Assembly: GCA_001897855.1 (NCBI GenBank)
Contig: MKUO01000008.1
Coordinates: 62,001 to 126,000 of the forward strand
Reading direction: 5' to 3'
Length of the DNA stretch: 64,000 nucleotides
Source of the DNA: Bacteroidetes bacterium 43-93
GTDB lineage: Bacteria > Bacteroidota > Bacteroidia > Chitinophagales > Chitinophagaceae
A program made the position numbers and the translations under genes. A model generated the notes under the pieces. The model ran no database searches. It was given only the letters and a program-made list of their open reading frames with translations, and was not told where the DNA came from. This document shows, piece by piece, positions 27,015-34,778 of this stretch (within the stretch, counting starts at the first letter, position 1; each line of letters begins with the position of its first letter).

Positions 27015-27090
27015 TGCCGTTAAGAAATAAATCCCCCATTGCGGGTGAGGGGTAAAACACACATTTCCCCCGTTGTGGGGGTAGGTGCAT
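27015..27090. repeat. C/G-run palindromic intergenic element
   Basis: Two imperfect palindromes in tandem: CCCCC-ATTGCGGGTGAGGGG and CCCCC-GTTGTGGGGG. This resembles decayed copies of the short C-run/G-run intergenic palindromes common in Bacteroidota. It lies in the divergent gap between the sensor kinase and the second barrel gene. Confidence 0.4.
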
Positions 27091-27104
27091 GTTACGGCGG
27101 CAAA

Positions 27105-27112
27105 TACATTTG
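27105..27112 (+). promoter_or_regulatory. -7 element (TACATTTG) for the second barrel gene
   Basis: Exact TAnnTTTG directly before an ATG at 27113. A start at 27113 would be upstream of the expected transcription start (about 27117), so translation probably starts at the ATG at 27131. No well-spaced -33 TTG. Confidence 0.4.
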
Positions 27113-27130
27113 ATGTATAAATTCAACCTA

Positions 27131-29575
27131 ATGATCCGCCCCGTATTTTTATCAATGATTTTGCTCTTTGTAGCCTGTGCCCATTTATATGCACGTGATG
27201 GTAAAATATCAGGTAAAGTAACGGATGGGCAAAACGAACCATTGACCGGAGTAAACGTACTGATAATTAACGCGGGGGATGATAAGCTCATTAAAGCTGA
27301 CATCACTAATGATAGCGGCAAGTTTGCGATAGAAGAGTTACCTAATGGAAATTATGTAGTCAAAGTGACCTCAGCGATATATGAAGAGTACAGGTCTGAA
27401 GCGATAACCTTAAGTAATAACGAAGTACAAGTAAAGACCATTAGTCTGAAAGATAAATCCAATGCTTTGAAAGAAGTATCGGTAAGAGCGCAGAAGCCAC
27501 TTATAGAAATTAAAGCCGACAAACTTGTGGTGAATGTGGAGAATAGCATTGTTAATGCCGGGTCATCAGTGATGGATGTGTTGGCACGGTCTCCCGGTGT
27601 GCATGTAGATCAAAATGACAATATAAGCCTGAAAGGTAAGCAAGGTGTATTTGTAATGATAGATGGCAAAAAGACTGTTATGCAGGGAACGGATCTTGCC
27701 AGCTTGCTAAAAAGTATGTCGTCTTCTTCTGTTGAACAGATAGAGATCATTACCAATCCATCTGCCAAATATGATGCTGCGGGCACGGCTGGCATTATCA
27801 ATATAAAAACAAAGAAGGATAAGCGTTATGGCTTCAACGGGTCGCTCAATTGTTTTTACACACAAGGCATCTATCCCAAATTTGGTGGTGGAACAAGCAT
27901 TAATTATCGCAATAAAAAATGGACTGTAAATGGTGGCGTGAACTATGCTGACAGGTATGGATTTAATCACCTTACACTTTACAGGAGCTTTTATAGTGGA
28001 GATAAATTGCAAAATGCCTATGACCAGGATAATAATGGTGTGTTTGGATACAACCTCGCTTCCGGAAATGTGAGTGCGGATTATAGTCTGTCATCTAAGA
28101 CAACTATCGGAATAGCTGCTAATACTGATGTGAATTGGTATAAAGTAGATGGCGATAATTTTTCAAAAGTATTGGGGCCTGACAAAGAGATACAATCTTA
28201 TTTTACTACGCTAAATAATTCGGATAATCATAGCACCAATTATGGACTAAACCTGAACATGCGCCACAAATTTGATAGCAGTGGTAAAGAATTGTCTGTA
28301 GATGTGGACTACGGAGCCTTTAATGCAACGCGCCTGCAGGATTTCACAACCAGGTACCTGGATGTAGCCGGACAGGATTATTTACCACAGTATCTTTTGC
28401 ATGGAGACTTATCAGGACGAACTACCATACGTTCGTTCAAAGCAGACTACACACATCCACTTAAAAATAGCTTACAGTTGGATGGAGGCGTTAAGCTTAG
28501 TTATGTAACGCAGGATAATGATGTGCAGTTCTTTGACCGCAGTATAGGTGGAAATGTATTTGATACTAGTAAGAGTAATCATTTTGTGTACAAGGAGAAC
28601 ATCAATGCCGCTTACCTGAATATGCATAAAGACTGGCCAAAATGGAGTACCCAAATAGGAATTAGAGTGGAGCAAACGATTGCCATGGGGGAACAGAAAA
28701 TAAATAACCAATCCTTTGATCGCAATTATGCACAATTGTTTCCAAGCTTCGCGGTGCAGCGTCATATCAATGCCAGCAATGACCTGGGCTTAACATTGAG
28801 CAGACGCATCAACAGGCCCAATTATGAGCAACTTAATCCATTTAAGTATTATCTCGACCCAAGCACCTATAGAACAGGATATCCGTTCTTGTTACCGGAG
28901 TTGATATATAATGTTGAGCTATCGCATACCTATAAGCAACGTTTCGTTACTACGTTTTTATACAGTTATCTTACTGATCCAATAACAGAAGTAATACAGC
29001 CCAGTGATGACACGAACCAGAAAAGAGTTACAGTACAAACAGATAAAAATCTTACCAGCCAGGTATTCTTTGATCTGAGTGGAACTTACCAGTTTTCAAT
29101 TTGTAAATGGTGGACAAACGTTACACAGTTTAACTGCTACTATAGCGAATTTCACGGTGATATTGCTAATACTGTATTGAATGCAGGAACGGTAACTGTT
29201 GACGTAAATACCAGTAACAGCCTGGTGCTTGGTAAAGACTGGTCTGCAGAACTTGGATTTAATTATCAGTCGAGGCAGATATATGGTTATATGAACCTGT
29301 TACCTACATGGAACTTAAATGCAGGTGTACAAAAGAACCTTTTTGATAAGCGTGCAACTATAAAATTAAATGCAACAGATATTTTCTGGAAGAGCTATCC
29401 AAGAGCTACATCTGTATATAACAATTATACAGAGTCTTTTGTGGCGCAAAGAGATACCCGGCAAGTGACTTTATCATTTGCCTATCGTTTCGGCAGCAAA
29501 AGTGTTTCACCTGTTCGCAGGCATAGTGGCGGTGCAGAAGATCTTAAAAGAAGGGCATCATCAGGCAATGCGTAG
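27131..29575 (+). CDS. Outer-membrane beta-barrel protein, TonB-receptor-like, copy 2
   Basis: An 814-aa protein, paralogue of the gene at 18796. Signal peptide (about residues 1-20, ILLFVACAHLYA), CarboxypepD_reg domain (ISGKVTDGQNEPLTGVNVL), plug-like domain (VMDVLARSPGVHVDQNDNIS, SAKYDAAGTAGIINIKTKK), then a barrel sharing HFVYKENINAAY and NNQSFDRNY with copy 1. The C-terminus is basic. Starts at 27089 and 27113 are possible, but both lie before the expected transcription start. Divergent from the sensor kinase, which could control it. Followed by a bidirectional terminator. Confidence 0.88.
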   Translation: MIRPVFLSMILLFVACAHLYARDGKISGKVTDGQNEPLTGVNVLIINAGDDKLIKADITNDSGKFAIEELPNGNYVVKVTSAIYEEYRSEAITLSNNEVQVKTISLKDKSNALKEVSVRAQKPLIEIKADKLVVNVENSIVNAGSSVMDVLARSPGVHVDQNDNISLKGKQGVFVMIDGKKTVMQGTDLASLLKSMSSSSVEQIEIITNPSAKYDAAGTAGIINIKTKKDKRYGFNGSLNCFYTQGIYPKFGGGTSINYRNKKWTVNGGVNYADRYGFNHLTLYRSFYSGDKLQNAYDQDNNGVFGYNLASGNVSADYSLSSKTTIGIAANTDVNWYKVDGDNFSKVLGPDKEIQSYFTTLNNSDNHSTNYGLNLNMRHKFDSSGKELSVDVDYGAFNATRLQDFTTRYLDVAGQDYLPQYLLHGDLSGRTTIRSFKADYTHPLKNSLQLDGGVKLSYVTQDNDVQFFDRSIGGNVFDTSKSNHFVYKENINAAYLNMHKDWPKWSTQIGIRVEQTIAMGEQKINNQSFDRNYAQLFPSFAVQRHINASNDLGLTLSRRINRPNYEQLNPFKYYLDPSTYRTGYPFLLPELIYNVELSHTYKQRFVTTFLYSYLTDPITEVIQPSDDTNQKRVTVQTDKNLTSQVFFDLSGTYQFSICKWWTNVTQFNCYYSEFHGDIANTVLNAGTVTVDVNTSNSLVLGKDWSAELGFNYQSRQIYGYMNLLPTWNLNAGVQKNLFDKRATIKLNATDIFWKSYPRATSVYNNYTESFVAQRDTRQVTLSFAYRFGSKSVSPVRRHSGGAEDLKRRASSGNA

Positions 29576-29629
29576 TCCTTTTTCATACGTTTAAGTATAG
29601 CTGTTTCTACAGCATATAAGTTGAAGCGA

Positions 29630-29679
29630 AGCTCCCCGTATCATTATCCTGCAACCAAATGACGGGGAGCTATTTTTTA
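29630..29679. terminator. Bidirectional terminator between barrel gene and ACMSD
   Basis: Perfect 10-bp stem AGCTCCCCGT / ACGGGGAGCT with a 22-nt loop; ATTTTTT follows on the + strand. It serves the + strand barrel gene and may also stop the convergent ACMSD transcript. Confidence 0.8.
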
Positions 29680-29681
29680 TC

Positions 29682-30698
29682 TTAAAACTTATCGTACCGC
29701 AGGTTCATCCAGTCCATCGCATTCTTGTACAGCAATTGCTCTGTAACGGTTGCAGAAAACTCGTCCATGCTTTCTATCAGTTTTCCGGGATGATGCTCGC
29801 CCAGAGGGAAGGGGTAGTCACTGCCCATACATACTTTTGTATCGCCCATTACATCAACGATATATTTCAGCGCCTTCGGGTCGTGCACGAGGGCATCTAT
29901 CCAGAATTTACCTAAATAATTACGGGGATTGACATTATTATCAACAGCTACAAGGTCTGGACGGACATCGAAGCCATGCTCTATACGGCCTATAGTGAAG
30001 GGGAAGCTACCGCCGCCGTGCGCAAAGGATACACGGAGGTTAGGGAAGCGTTCGAACACACCGCCAAATATCATAGAGCTGATGGCGCGTGCTGTTTCTG
30101 CAGGCATGCCTACCAGCCATGGCAGCCAGTATTTGGTCATGTCTTTTTCGCCCATCATTTCCCATGGGTGGATGAACAGGCAACAGCCCAATTCTTCAGC
30201 AGCTTTCCAGAAAGGATCGAAGTAAGGATCACTCAGGTTTTTGCCATTGATATTGGAGCCTATTTCCAGTCCGGGCATCTTCAGTTCTGTTACACACCTT
30301 TCCATTTCGCGGATAGACAGGTAGATATCTTGCATAGGTACTGTACCAAGGCCTATAAAACGATTTGGGTTATCCGCAACGCACTGAGCAATGTGATCGT
30401 TGAAGAAACGGGATGTTTCGTATCCATGTTCCGGCTTTGCGAAATAGTTGAATAGAACGGGGATAGTTGATAGCACCTGCACAGACACCTCTGTCATATC
30501 CATTTCCTTCATCCTGGCATGAGGATCCCAGCAGTTCTCTTCTATCTCACGAAACACTTTATCGCCCTTGATCATCTTCGCACAGCAAGGCTTATGATGT
30601 TCCAGTCGAATAAATTCTCCATACCCAAACTTCTCGAACCAGTTGGGAATGTTCTCCGGCATTATATGCGTGTGTATGTCTATCTTTCTCAAAGTCAA
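29682..30698 (-). CDS. Amidohydrolase, aminocarboxymuconate-semialdehyde decarboxylase (ACMSD)-like
   Basis: A 338-aa TIM-barrel amidohydrolase. Metal ligands His9 and His11 are in IDIHTHIMPENIP. Further active-site stretches are FIHPWEMMG, VSFAHGGGSFPF and MGSDYPFPLGEHHPG. This set matches ACMSD, which decarboxylates 2-amino-3-carboxymuconate 6-semialdehyde in tryptophan (kynurenine) or 2-aminobenzoate breakdown. Other kynurenine genes are not in this window, so the assignment is to the family, with the precise reaction likely but unproved. It lies 30 nt downstream of the thiolase gene on the same strand. Confidence 0.82.
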   Translation of the reverse strand: MTLRKIDIHTHIMPENIPNWFEKFGYGEFIRLEHHKPCCAKMIKGDKVFREIEENCWDPHARMKEMDMTEVSVQVLSTIPVLFNYFAKPEHGYETSRFFNDHIAQCVADNPNRFIGLGTVPMQDIYLSIREMERCVTELKMPGLEIGSNINGKNLSDPYFDPFWKAAEELGCCLFIHPWEMMGEKDMTKYWLPWLVGMPAETARAISSMIFGGVFERFPNLRVSFAHGGGSFPFTIGRIEHGFDVRPDLVAVDNNVNPRNYLGKFWIDALVHDPKALKYIVDVMGDTKVCMGSDYPFPLGEHHPGKLIESMDEFSATVTEQLLYKNAMDWMNLRYDKF

Positions 30699-30722
30699 AA
30701 GTTAAAAGTCAAAGTTCAAAAA
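30690..30722. repeat. Heptamer-type simple repeat (AAAGTCA/AAAGTTA)
   Basis: Degenerate heptamer run AAAGTCA-AAAGTTA-AAAGTCA-AAGTTCA filling the 30-nt gap between the ACMSD and thiolase genes. The same words, in reverse complement, make up the tandem array at 63410-63549. Confidence 0.6.
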
Positions 30723-30728
30723 CAACTC

Positions 30729-31928
30729 TTATACCGCTTCATAAATTATAGCAGCTCCTTGTCCTACACCTATACACATAGTAGCAAGGCCATATTTACC
30801 ACCACGGCGCTTAAGCTCATGCAGCAAGGTAGTAGAAATACGCGCGCCGCTGCAACCCAATGGATGTCCTATAGCGATAGCGCCGCCATTTACGTTTACT
30901 TTTTCTTCGTCAAGCCCCAGTTCCTGCATACAGGGGATACTCTGCGCCGCAAAAGCTTCATTCAGCTCCACCAGGTCCAGGTCCTTAGCTTCCAGTCCGG
31001 CACGTTTCAATGCTTTCTGTGAGGCAGGTATGGGGCCTATGCCCATCACGGCAGGGTCTACACCTGCAACCGCCATGCTTTTTATCTTAGCTATCGGTTT
31101 CAGGTTGTATTTCTTTACGGCATCAGCACTAGCCAGCAGCAAGGCAGCTGCACCATCGTTAATTCCACTAGAATTGCCCGCAGTAACGGTACCGTCTTTT
31201 TTGAAGGCCGGCTTTAAAGCAGCCATTTTATCTAAAGAAGTTTCGCGGGGATGTTCGTCAGTATCGAAGATGGTCGTTTTGCCTTTACCGAGATCGATGG
31301 TTACCGGTACGATCTCATCATTGAACTTGCCTGCGGCTTGTGCAGCAAAATATTTTTGCTGGCTTTTTAGTCCAAATGCATCCTGGGCTTCGCGGCTTAT
31401 ATTGTAGCGTTCTGCTACATTCTCCGCAGTTTCGCCCATGGTGTATGGGTAATAATTGTCCTTATTGAACTTTTTGTTGATGAAACGCCATCCCATCGTT
31501 GTGTCAAACATCTGCACATTGCGTCCATAAGGTGTTTCTGATTTACCTGTAACAAACGGTGCACGCGTCATGCTTTCTACACCACCGGCAATGTACAGAT
31601 CGCCATCACCACACATAATAGCGCGGGAAGCATCCATAATGGCTTGCAGCCCTGAAGCGCAAAGACGGTTTACAGTATTGCCCGCAACAGTTGCCGGTAG
31701 GCCTGCTAACAATGCTGCCATACGGGCAACGTTGCGATTGTCTTCACCTGCCTGGTTTGCAGCACCTGCAATCACGTCTTCTATCTCATTAACGTCGATA
31801 GACGGGTTGCGTTCTACGATCGATTTGATGACATGAGCTAACAGATCATCCGGGCGAACTGTAGCCAGCGTACCACCATACTTACCAACAGGAGTACGAA
31901 CGGCGTCTATTATATATACGGTATTCAT
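30729..31928 (-). CDS. Acetyl-CoA C-acyltransferase (thiolase), 3-oxoadipyl-CoA thiolase-like
   Basis: A 399-aa thiolase. The nucleophile is Cys90 in [11 protein letters not shown]; the catalytic His is in [12 protein letters not shown] and the second Cys in [10 protein letters not shown]. The segment [14 protein letters not shown] is typical of the PcaF/PaaJ subgroup, which cleaves 3-oxoadipyl-CoA to succinyl-CoA and acetyl-CoA. General acetyl-CoA acetyltransferase activity cannot be excluded. The pairing with ACMSD fits an aromatic or tryptophan degradation theme, but this is inference. An octamer repeat occupies the upstream gap. Confidence 0.85.
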   Translation of the reverse strand: MNTVYIIDAVRTPVGKYGGTLATVRPDDLLAHVIKSIVERNPSIDVNEIEDVIAGAANQAGEDNRNVARMAALLAGLPATVAGNTVNRLCASGLQAIMDASRAIMCGDGDLYIAGGVESMTRAPFVTGKSETPYGRNVQMFDTTMGWRFINKKFNKDNYYPYTMGETAENVAERYNISREAQDAFGLKSQQKYFAAQAAGKFNDEIVPVTIDLGKGKTTIFDTDEHPRETSLDKMAALKPAFKKDGTVTAGNSSGINDGAAALLLASADAVKKYNLKPIAKIKSMAVAGVDPAVMGIGPIPASQKALKRAGLEAKDLDLVELNEAFAAQSIPCMQELGLDEEKVNVNGGAIAIGHPLGCSGARISTTLLHELKRRGGKYGLATMCIGVGQGAAIIYEAV

Positions 31929-31930
31929 TT

Positions 31931-32049
31931 TTATTTGATGATTTGATGATGTGATAATTTGATAATTATTTTTCTATGTCGTTTTTGAGGTTGAGATAAT
32001 TTTGCTGAGGACCTTACAAACCAATTGTACCATCATCAAATCATCACAT
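31931..32049. repeat. Intergenic octamer repeat with a 15-bp inverted repeat
   Basis: Octamer-like words (ATTTGATG, ATTTGATA) run from 31933. The 15-mer GATGATTTGATGATG at 31937-31951 recurs as its reverse complement at 32031-32045, with 79 nt between. The right arm reaches the stop codon of the trans-sulfuration gene. No coding potential seen in between. Confidence 0.6.
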
Positions 32050-33270
32050 GCTTAGCGCCTGTTCCAGGTCAGCTATAATATCTTCTACATTCTCTATGCC
32101 CACACTCATACGTATCAGTCCATCGGTAATACCAAATTCAATACGCTTGTCTCGTGGTACGCCAACGTGTGTAGTAGATGCCGGGTGAGATAACAAGGTA
32201 TCGCAAGTACCAAGAGATACGGCGTTGATGCAGAGTTTGAGTTTATTCATGAAGGCAACACCCGCTTCAAAGCCTCCTTTCAATTCAAAACTCAGCATAG
32301 CACCGGCATGCTTCATTTGCTTTTTGCACATTTCATGGTCAGGGTGGGATGCAAGGCCAAGATAATTGACTGTTTTTATTGCCGGATGTTGTGCGAGGAA
32401 ATTGGCGACCTTTTCAGCATTGGTGCAATGGCGTTCCATGCGCAGGCTAAAGGTGCGTAAACCATTATTTAAAAGAAATGCTTCGAAGGCATTGCTGTTG
32501 CCACCGAGCAATCTGTGTGCTTTGGTAATAGTAGTGTTCATTTTCTCCAGGTCGCGACCTATAACAATCCCACCTACTGCGGTGCCGTGTCCGTTCAGGA
32601 ACTTGGTGGTAGAGTGCATTACAAAATCAACATCGTATTTAAACGGCTGCTGCAGGTAAGGAGTGGCAAAAGTGTTATCTGCGCATACTATCAGGCCATG
32701 TTGTTTGCCCAATGCTGCCAGTTGCTCTATATCCACACATTGCAGCGTAGGGTTTGCAGGTGTTTCTATATACATCATGCGTATAGAAGCATTTGCCTTT
32801 ATGGTTTCTGCTACGAGGCTGAGATCATGGAAATCAACAATTACAGTTTCAATATCCAGGTTGGGTAATATTTTATCTATCATCTCCTGGGTACCACCAT
32901 AGAGCGATTTATGTGTGATTATCTTATCTCCTGCTTTCAGATTACCAAGCAGCATTGTTGTAATGGCTGCCATGCCTGATGCGTGCAAGATCGCCTTTAA
33001 TTGTAGTGGGCTGCCATCCTGATTTTTCAAACCGTAGGCTTCCAGCATTGCTATTTTGTCCTCGACCTCATTTATCGTTGGATTGCCAAAGCGCCCGTAG
33101 ATATAACCTTTTTCCTCGTTCTTAAAGACTGCAATGCCCTGTTCTGCTGTGTCGAAAGTATAAGTGCTGGTAGCATAAATGGGCGTAAGATGTGCCCTGT
33201 TGCTTTCGGCTACATGCCCGCCGTGGATGCAAAGGGTTTCAAATCCCTTTGAATTGTTTGCTTCACTCAT
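32044..33270 (-). CDS. Trans-sulfuration family PLP enzyme (cystathionine gamma-synthase / methionine gamma-lyase type)
   Basis: A 408-aa Cys/Met-metabolism PLP enzyme. The cofactor lysine is Lys223 in HSTTKFLNGHGTAVGG. Other signatures are TPIYATSTYTFDTAEQG, YIYGRFGNPTINEVEDKIA, YIETPANPTLQCVDI, and the C-terminal SVGIENVEDIIADLEQAL. Members include cystathionine gamma-synthase, O-succinylhomoserine sulfhydrylase and methionine gamma-lyase, which cannot be told apart by eye. Divergent from the DinB gene across a 43-nt gap; a TAACTTTG element lies in that gap on its strand. Confidence 0.87.
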   Translation of the reverse strand: MSEANNSKGFETLCIHGGHVAESNRAHLTPIYATSTYTFDTAEQGIAVFKNEEKGYIYGRFGNPTINEVEDKIAMLEAYGLKNQDGSPLQLKAILHASGMAAITTMLLGNLKAGDKIITHKSLYGGTQEMIDKILPNLDIETVIVDFHDLSLVAETIKANASIRMMYIETPANPTLQCVDIEQLAALGKQHGLIVCADNTFATPYLQQPFKYDVDFVMHSTTKFLNGHGTAVGGIVIGRDLEKMNTTITKAHRLLGGNSNAFEAFLLNNGLRTFSLRMERHCTNAEKVANFLAQHPAIKTVNYLGLASHPDHEMCKKQMKHAGAMLSFELKGGFEAGVAFMNKLKLCINAVSLGTCDTLLSHPASTTHVGVPRDKRIEFGITDGLIRMSVGIENVEDIIADLEQALSM

Positions 33271-33295
33271 TAGAATGATCGTTAATTTAGCTTCG

Positions 33296-33303
33296 CAAAG
33301 TTA
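33296..33303 (-). promoter_or_regulatory. -7 element (TAACTTTG) for the trans-sulfuration gene
   Basis: Exact TAnnTTTG on the minus strand, 25 nt before the ATG at 33270. No -33 TTG at the standard distance. Confidence 0.45.
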
Positions 33304-33313
33304 AGCTTATAGA

Positions 33314-33805
33314 ATGAAAGAGATATTATTACAATATGCCAGATATAATTTATGGGCCAATAAAAAAATCATAGATCTGACACTGGGAATGGTGACAGAA
33401 CACCTGGATAGAGAGGTTGTAAGCAGCTTTTCTTCCATCAAAAGGACAGTATATCACTGCCTCGGTGCTGAAAATATCTGGTTACAGCGGCTATCACTCG
33501 CCGAAAGCCCCGTTTGGATAGGGGATGACTTGGAAATGCCTTATCCCCATGCCTGCAGGCTGTGGCAGGAATCCGGTGAGGAGCTAGTTAACTTCATTGA
33601 GAAACAATTTGATGATAGTGCATTCACGCATATTATGCAGTTTTACGATCGTCAGAAAAGGCCCCATAAACTAGCTGTATGGCAGGTGATACAGCATATG
33701 TGCAATCATAATACCTATCATCGCGGGCAATTGATAACGATGCTTCGCCAACTGGGCGAAACAAAGTTGCCTTCCATGGACTTCAGTGCGTATTGCGAAA
33801 AATAA
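33314..33805 (+). CDS. DinB family protein
   Basis: A 163-aa four-helix-bundle protein of the DinB/YfiT superfamily. The putative metal-binding histidines are in TVYHCLGAENIW and in QHMCNHNTYHRGQL, the C-terminal HxxxH pattern of the family. The N-terminal LQYARYNLWANKKIIDL is the usual first helix. Many relatives are metal-dependent thiol transferases or stress proteins; the specific role is unknown. Its stop codon overlaps a TAACCTTG sequence that may begin the phhA leader transcript. Confidence 0.85.
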   Translation: MKEILLQYARYNLWANKKIIDLTLGMVTEHLDREVVSSFSSIKRTVYHCLGAENIWLQRLSLAESPVWIGDDLEMPYPHACRLWQESGEELVNFIEKQFDDSAFTHIMQFYDRQKRPHKLAVWQVIQHMCNHNTYHRGQLITMLRQLGETKLPSMDFSAYCEK

Positions 33806-33810
33806 CCTTG
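33803..33810 (+). promoter_or_regulatory. Possible -7 element for the phhA leader
   Basis: TAACCTTG, one mismatch from TAnnTTTG, overlapping the dinB-family stop. A start near 33815 would place the leader ATG at 33821 almost at the 5' end. No convincing -33 element; the leader could also be read from the dinB promoter. Confidence 0.3.
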
Positions 33811-33820
33811 TTTACAAAAA

Positions 33821-33907
33821 ATGTCTATTATTGCATCAGTGAGTCCTCGCACCCAAATACTGTCTAACGTATACTATTACTATTCCAAACGATATTGTTC
33901 GGAATAG
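33821..33907 (+). CDS. Tyrosine-rich leader peptide upstream of phenylalanine hydroxylase
   Basis: A 28-codon ORF from ATG at 33821 to TAG at 33905. Residues 18-21 are four consecutive Tyr (codons TAC TAT TAC TAT, 33872-33883) and residue 25 is a fifth Tyr (33893). The stop overlaps the 3' arm of a hairpin whose 5' arm touches the Tyr codons. Downstream are an antiterminator sequence and an intrinsic terminator, then phhA, whose product makes tyrosine. This is the expected architecture of a trp-type leader peptide responding to charged tRNA-Tyr. Expression is inferred. Confidence 0.7.
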   Translation: MSIIASVSPRTQILSNVYYYYSKRYCSE

Positions 33908-33973
33908 CAGCTACGTGTATATAACCATATTATAACTGGCCCGGTTCCGAAAAGGAACCGGGCTTTTTTATTT
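33870..33973 (+). promoter_or_regulatory. Transcription attenuator (1:2, 2:3 and 3:4 hairpins) controlling phhA
   Basis: Hairpin 1:2 pairs CTATTCC (33880-33886) with GGAATAG (33901-33907), extended inward by AAC/GTT and outward by TATAC/GTATA. Antiterminator 2:3 pairs TTCGGAA (33898-33904) with TTCCGAA (33945-33951), a perfect 7 bp. Terminator 3:4 pairs GCCCGGTTCC (33939-33948) with GGAACCGGGC (33954-33963), then TTTTTTATTT. A ribosome stalled on the Tyr run masks segment 1 and frees segment 2; one ending at 33907 masks segment 2. Read directly from the sequence; function is inferred. Confidence 0.72.
33939..33973 (+). terminator. Intrinsic terminator in the phhA leader
   Basis: Perfect 10-bp GC-rich stem, 5-nt loop GAAAA, then TTTTTTATTT. 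It ends about 17 nt before the phhA ATG, too close to act as a simple boundary unless phhA has no promoter of its own beyond it. Confidence 0.92.
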
Positions 33974-33989
33974 CTCACAAATTCCATTT

Positions 33990-34736
33990 ATGAAAAGGAA
34001 CAAACCACTGCAACAGGTGTATGAATTATATACACCCGAAGATTTTAAGGTATGGGATACCTTGTTTAACAGGCAAATGCAATATCTGCATCAGTATGGG
34101 TCGGGGTTATATCTCGACTCGGTAAAGCGTATAGGATTCAATGCCCTTGAAATACCGGATATTAAAAAGACCTCCGAACGATTGTATTGTGCTACAGGAT
34201 GGCAAGTGACTGTGGCGCCTGAATTGGTGCCACAAAAATCTTTCTTTACGTTTCTTTCACAAAAGGTATTCCCGGTTACCTGCTGGCTGCGTACAATGGC
34301 TGAACTGGATTACCTCGAAGAGCCTGATATGTTTCATGATGTGTTTGGGCACCTTCCATTATTAATGGATGACGCATATGCCGGATTTATGGAAGGTATA
34401 GGCAAGCTTGCCATAAAATGGATAGATACGCCTGAGGCCATTAGCCTGCTGGGGCGCATTTATTGGTTTACTATTGAGTTTGGACTTCTTAAAGAAAAAG
34501 GGACACCTAAAATATTTGGCGCGGGGATAGTCTCTTCCCTTGGCGAAACCATAAATAGCATCAGCAATTCGATAGCAAAGAACGAATTTGACCTAAATAC
34601 AATGATCGCTACAGATTACCGTACTGATATCTTGCAGGATAGATATTTTGTTATGGAAAGTACGGAACAGCTTTATAAAAGCTTACCAGCTATAGAAGGC
34701 GCATTATATAACGTTATAGAATGGGTAAGTTTATAA
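33990..34736 (+). CDS. phhA: Phenylalanine 4-monooxygenase (phenylalanine hydroxylase)
   Basis: A 248-aa monomeric-type bacterial aromatic amino acid hydroxylase. It converts phenylalanine to tyrosine with tetrahydropterin and O2 at a non-haem iron. The iron ligands are visible: His116 and His121 in MFHDVFGHLPLL and Glu163 in YWFTIEFGL. It has no N-terminal ACT regulatory domain, as usual for bacteria. A pterin-4a-carbinolamine dehydratase (phhB) is not adjacent. It sits behind a Tyr-codon attenuator, so expression is probably set by tyrosine supply. A very long terminator hairpin follows immediately after the stop. Confidence 0.93.
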   Translation: MKRNKPLQQVYELYTPEDFKVWDTLFNRQMQYLHQYGSGLYLDSVKRIGFNALEIPDIKKTSERLYCATGWQVTVAPELVPQKSFFTFLSQKVFPVTCWLRTMAELDYLEEPDMFHDVFGHLPLLMDDAYAGFMEGIGKLAIKWIDTPEAISLLGRIYWFTIEFGLLKEKGTPKIFGAGIVSSLGETINSISNSIAKNEFDLNTMIATDYRTDILQDRYFVMESTEQLYKSLPAIEGALYNVIEWVSL

Positions 34737-34769
34737 AGAAACAGAGGCTTTTAGGGCCTCTGTTTCTTT
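34735..34769. terminator. Terminator after phhA (shared by convergent small gene)
   Basis: Perfect 14-bp stem from AAAGAAACAGAGGC to GCCTCTGTTTCTTT with a 7-nt loop; the 5' arm overlaps the phhA stop. It has U-rich sequence on both strands, so it also suits the convergent 59-aa gene. Confidence 0.9.
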
Positions 34770-34778
34770 ATGGCGTAT

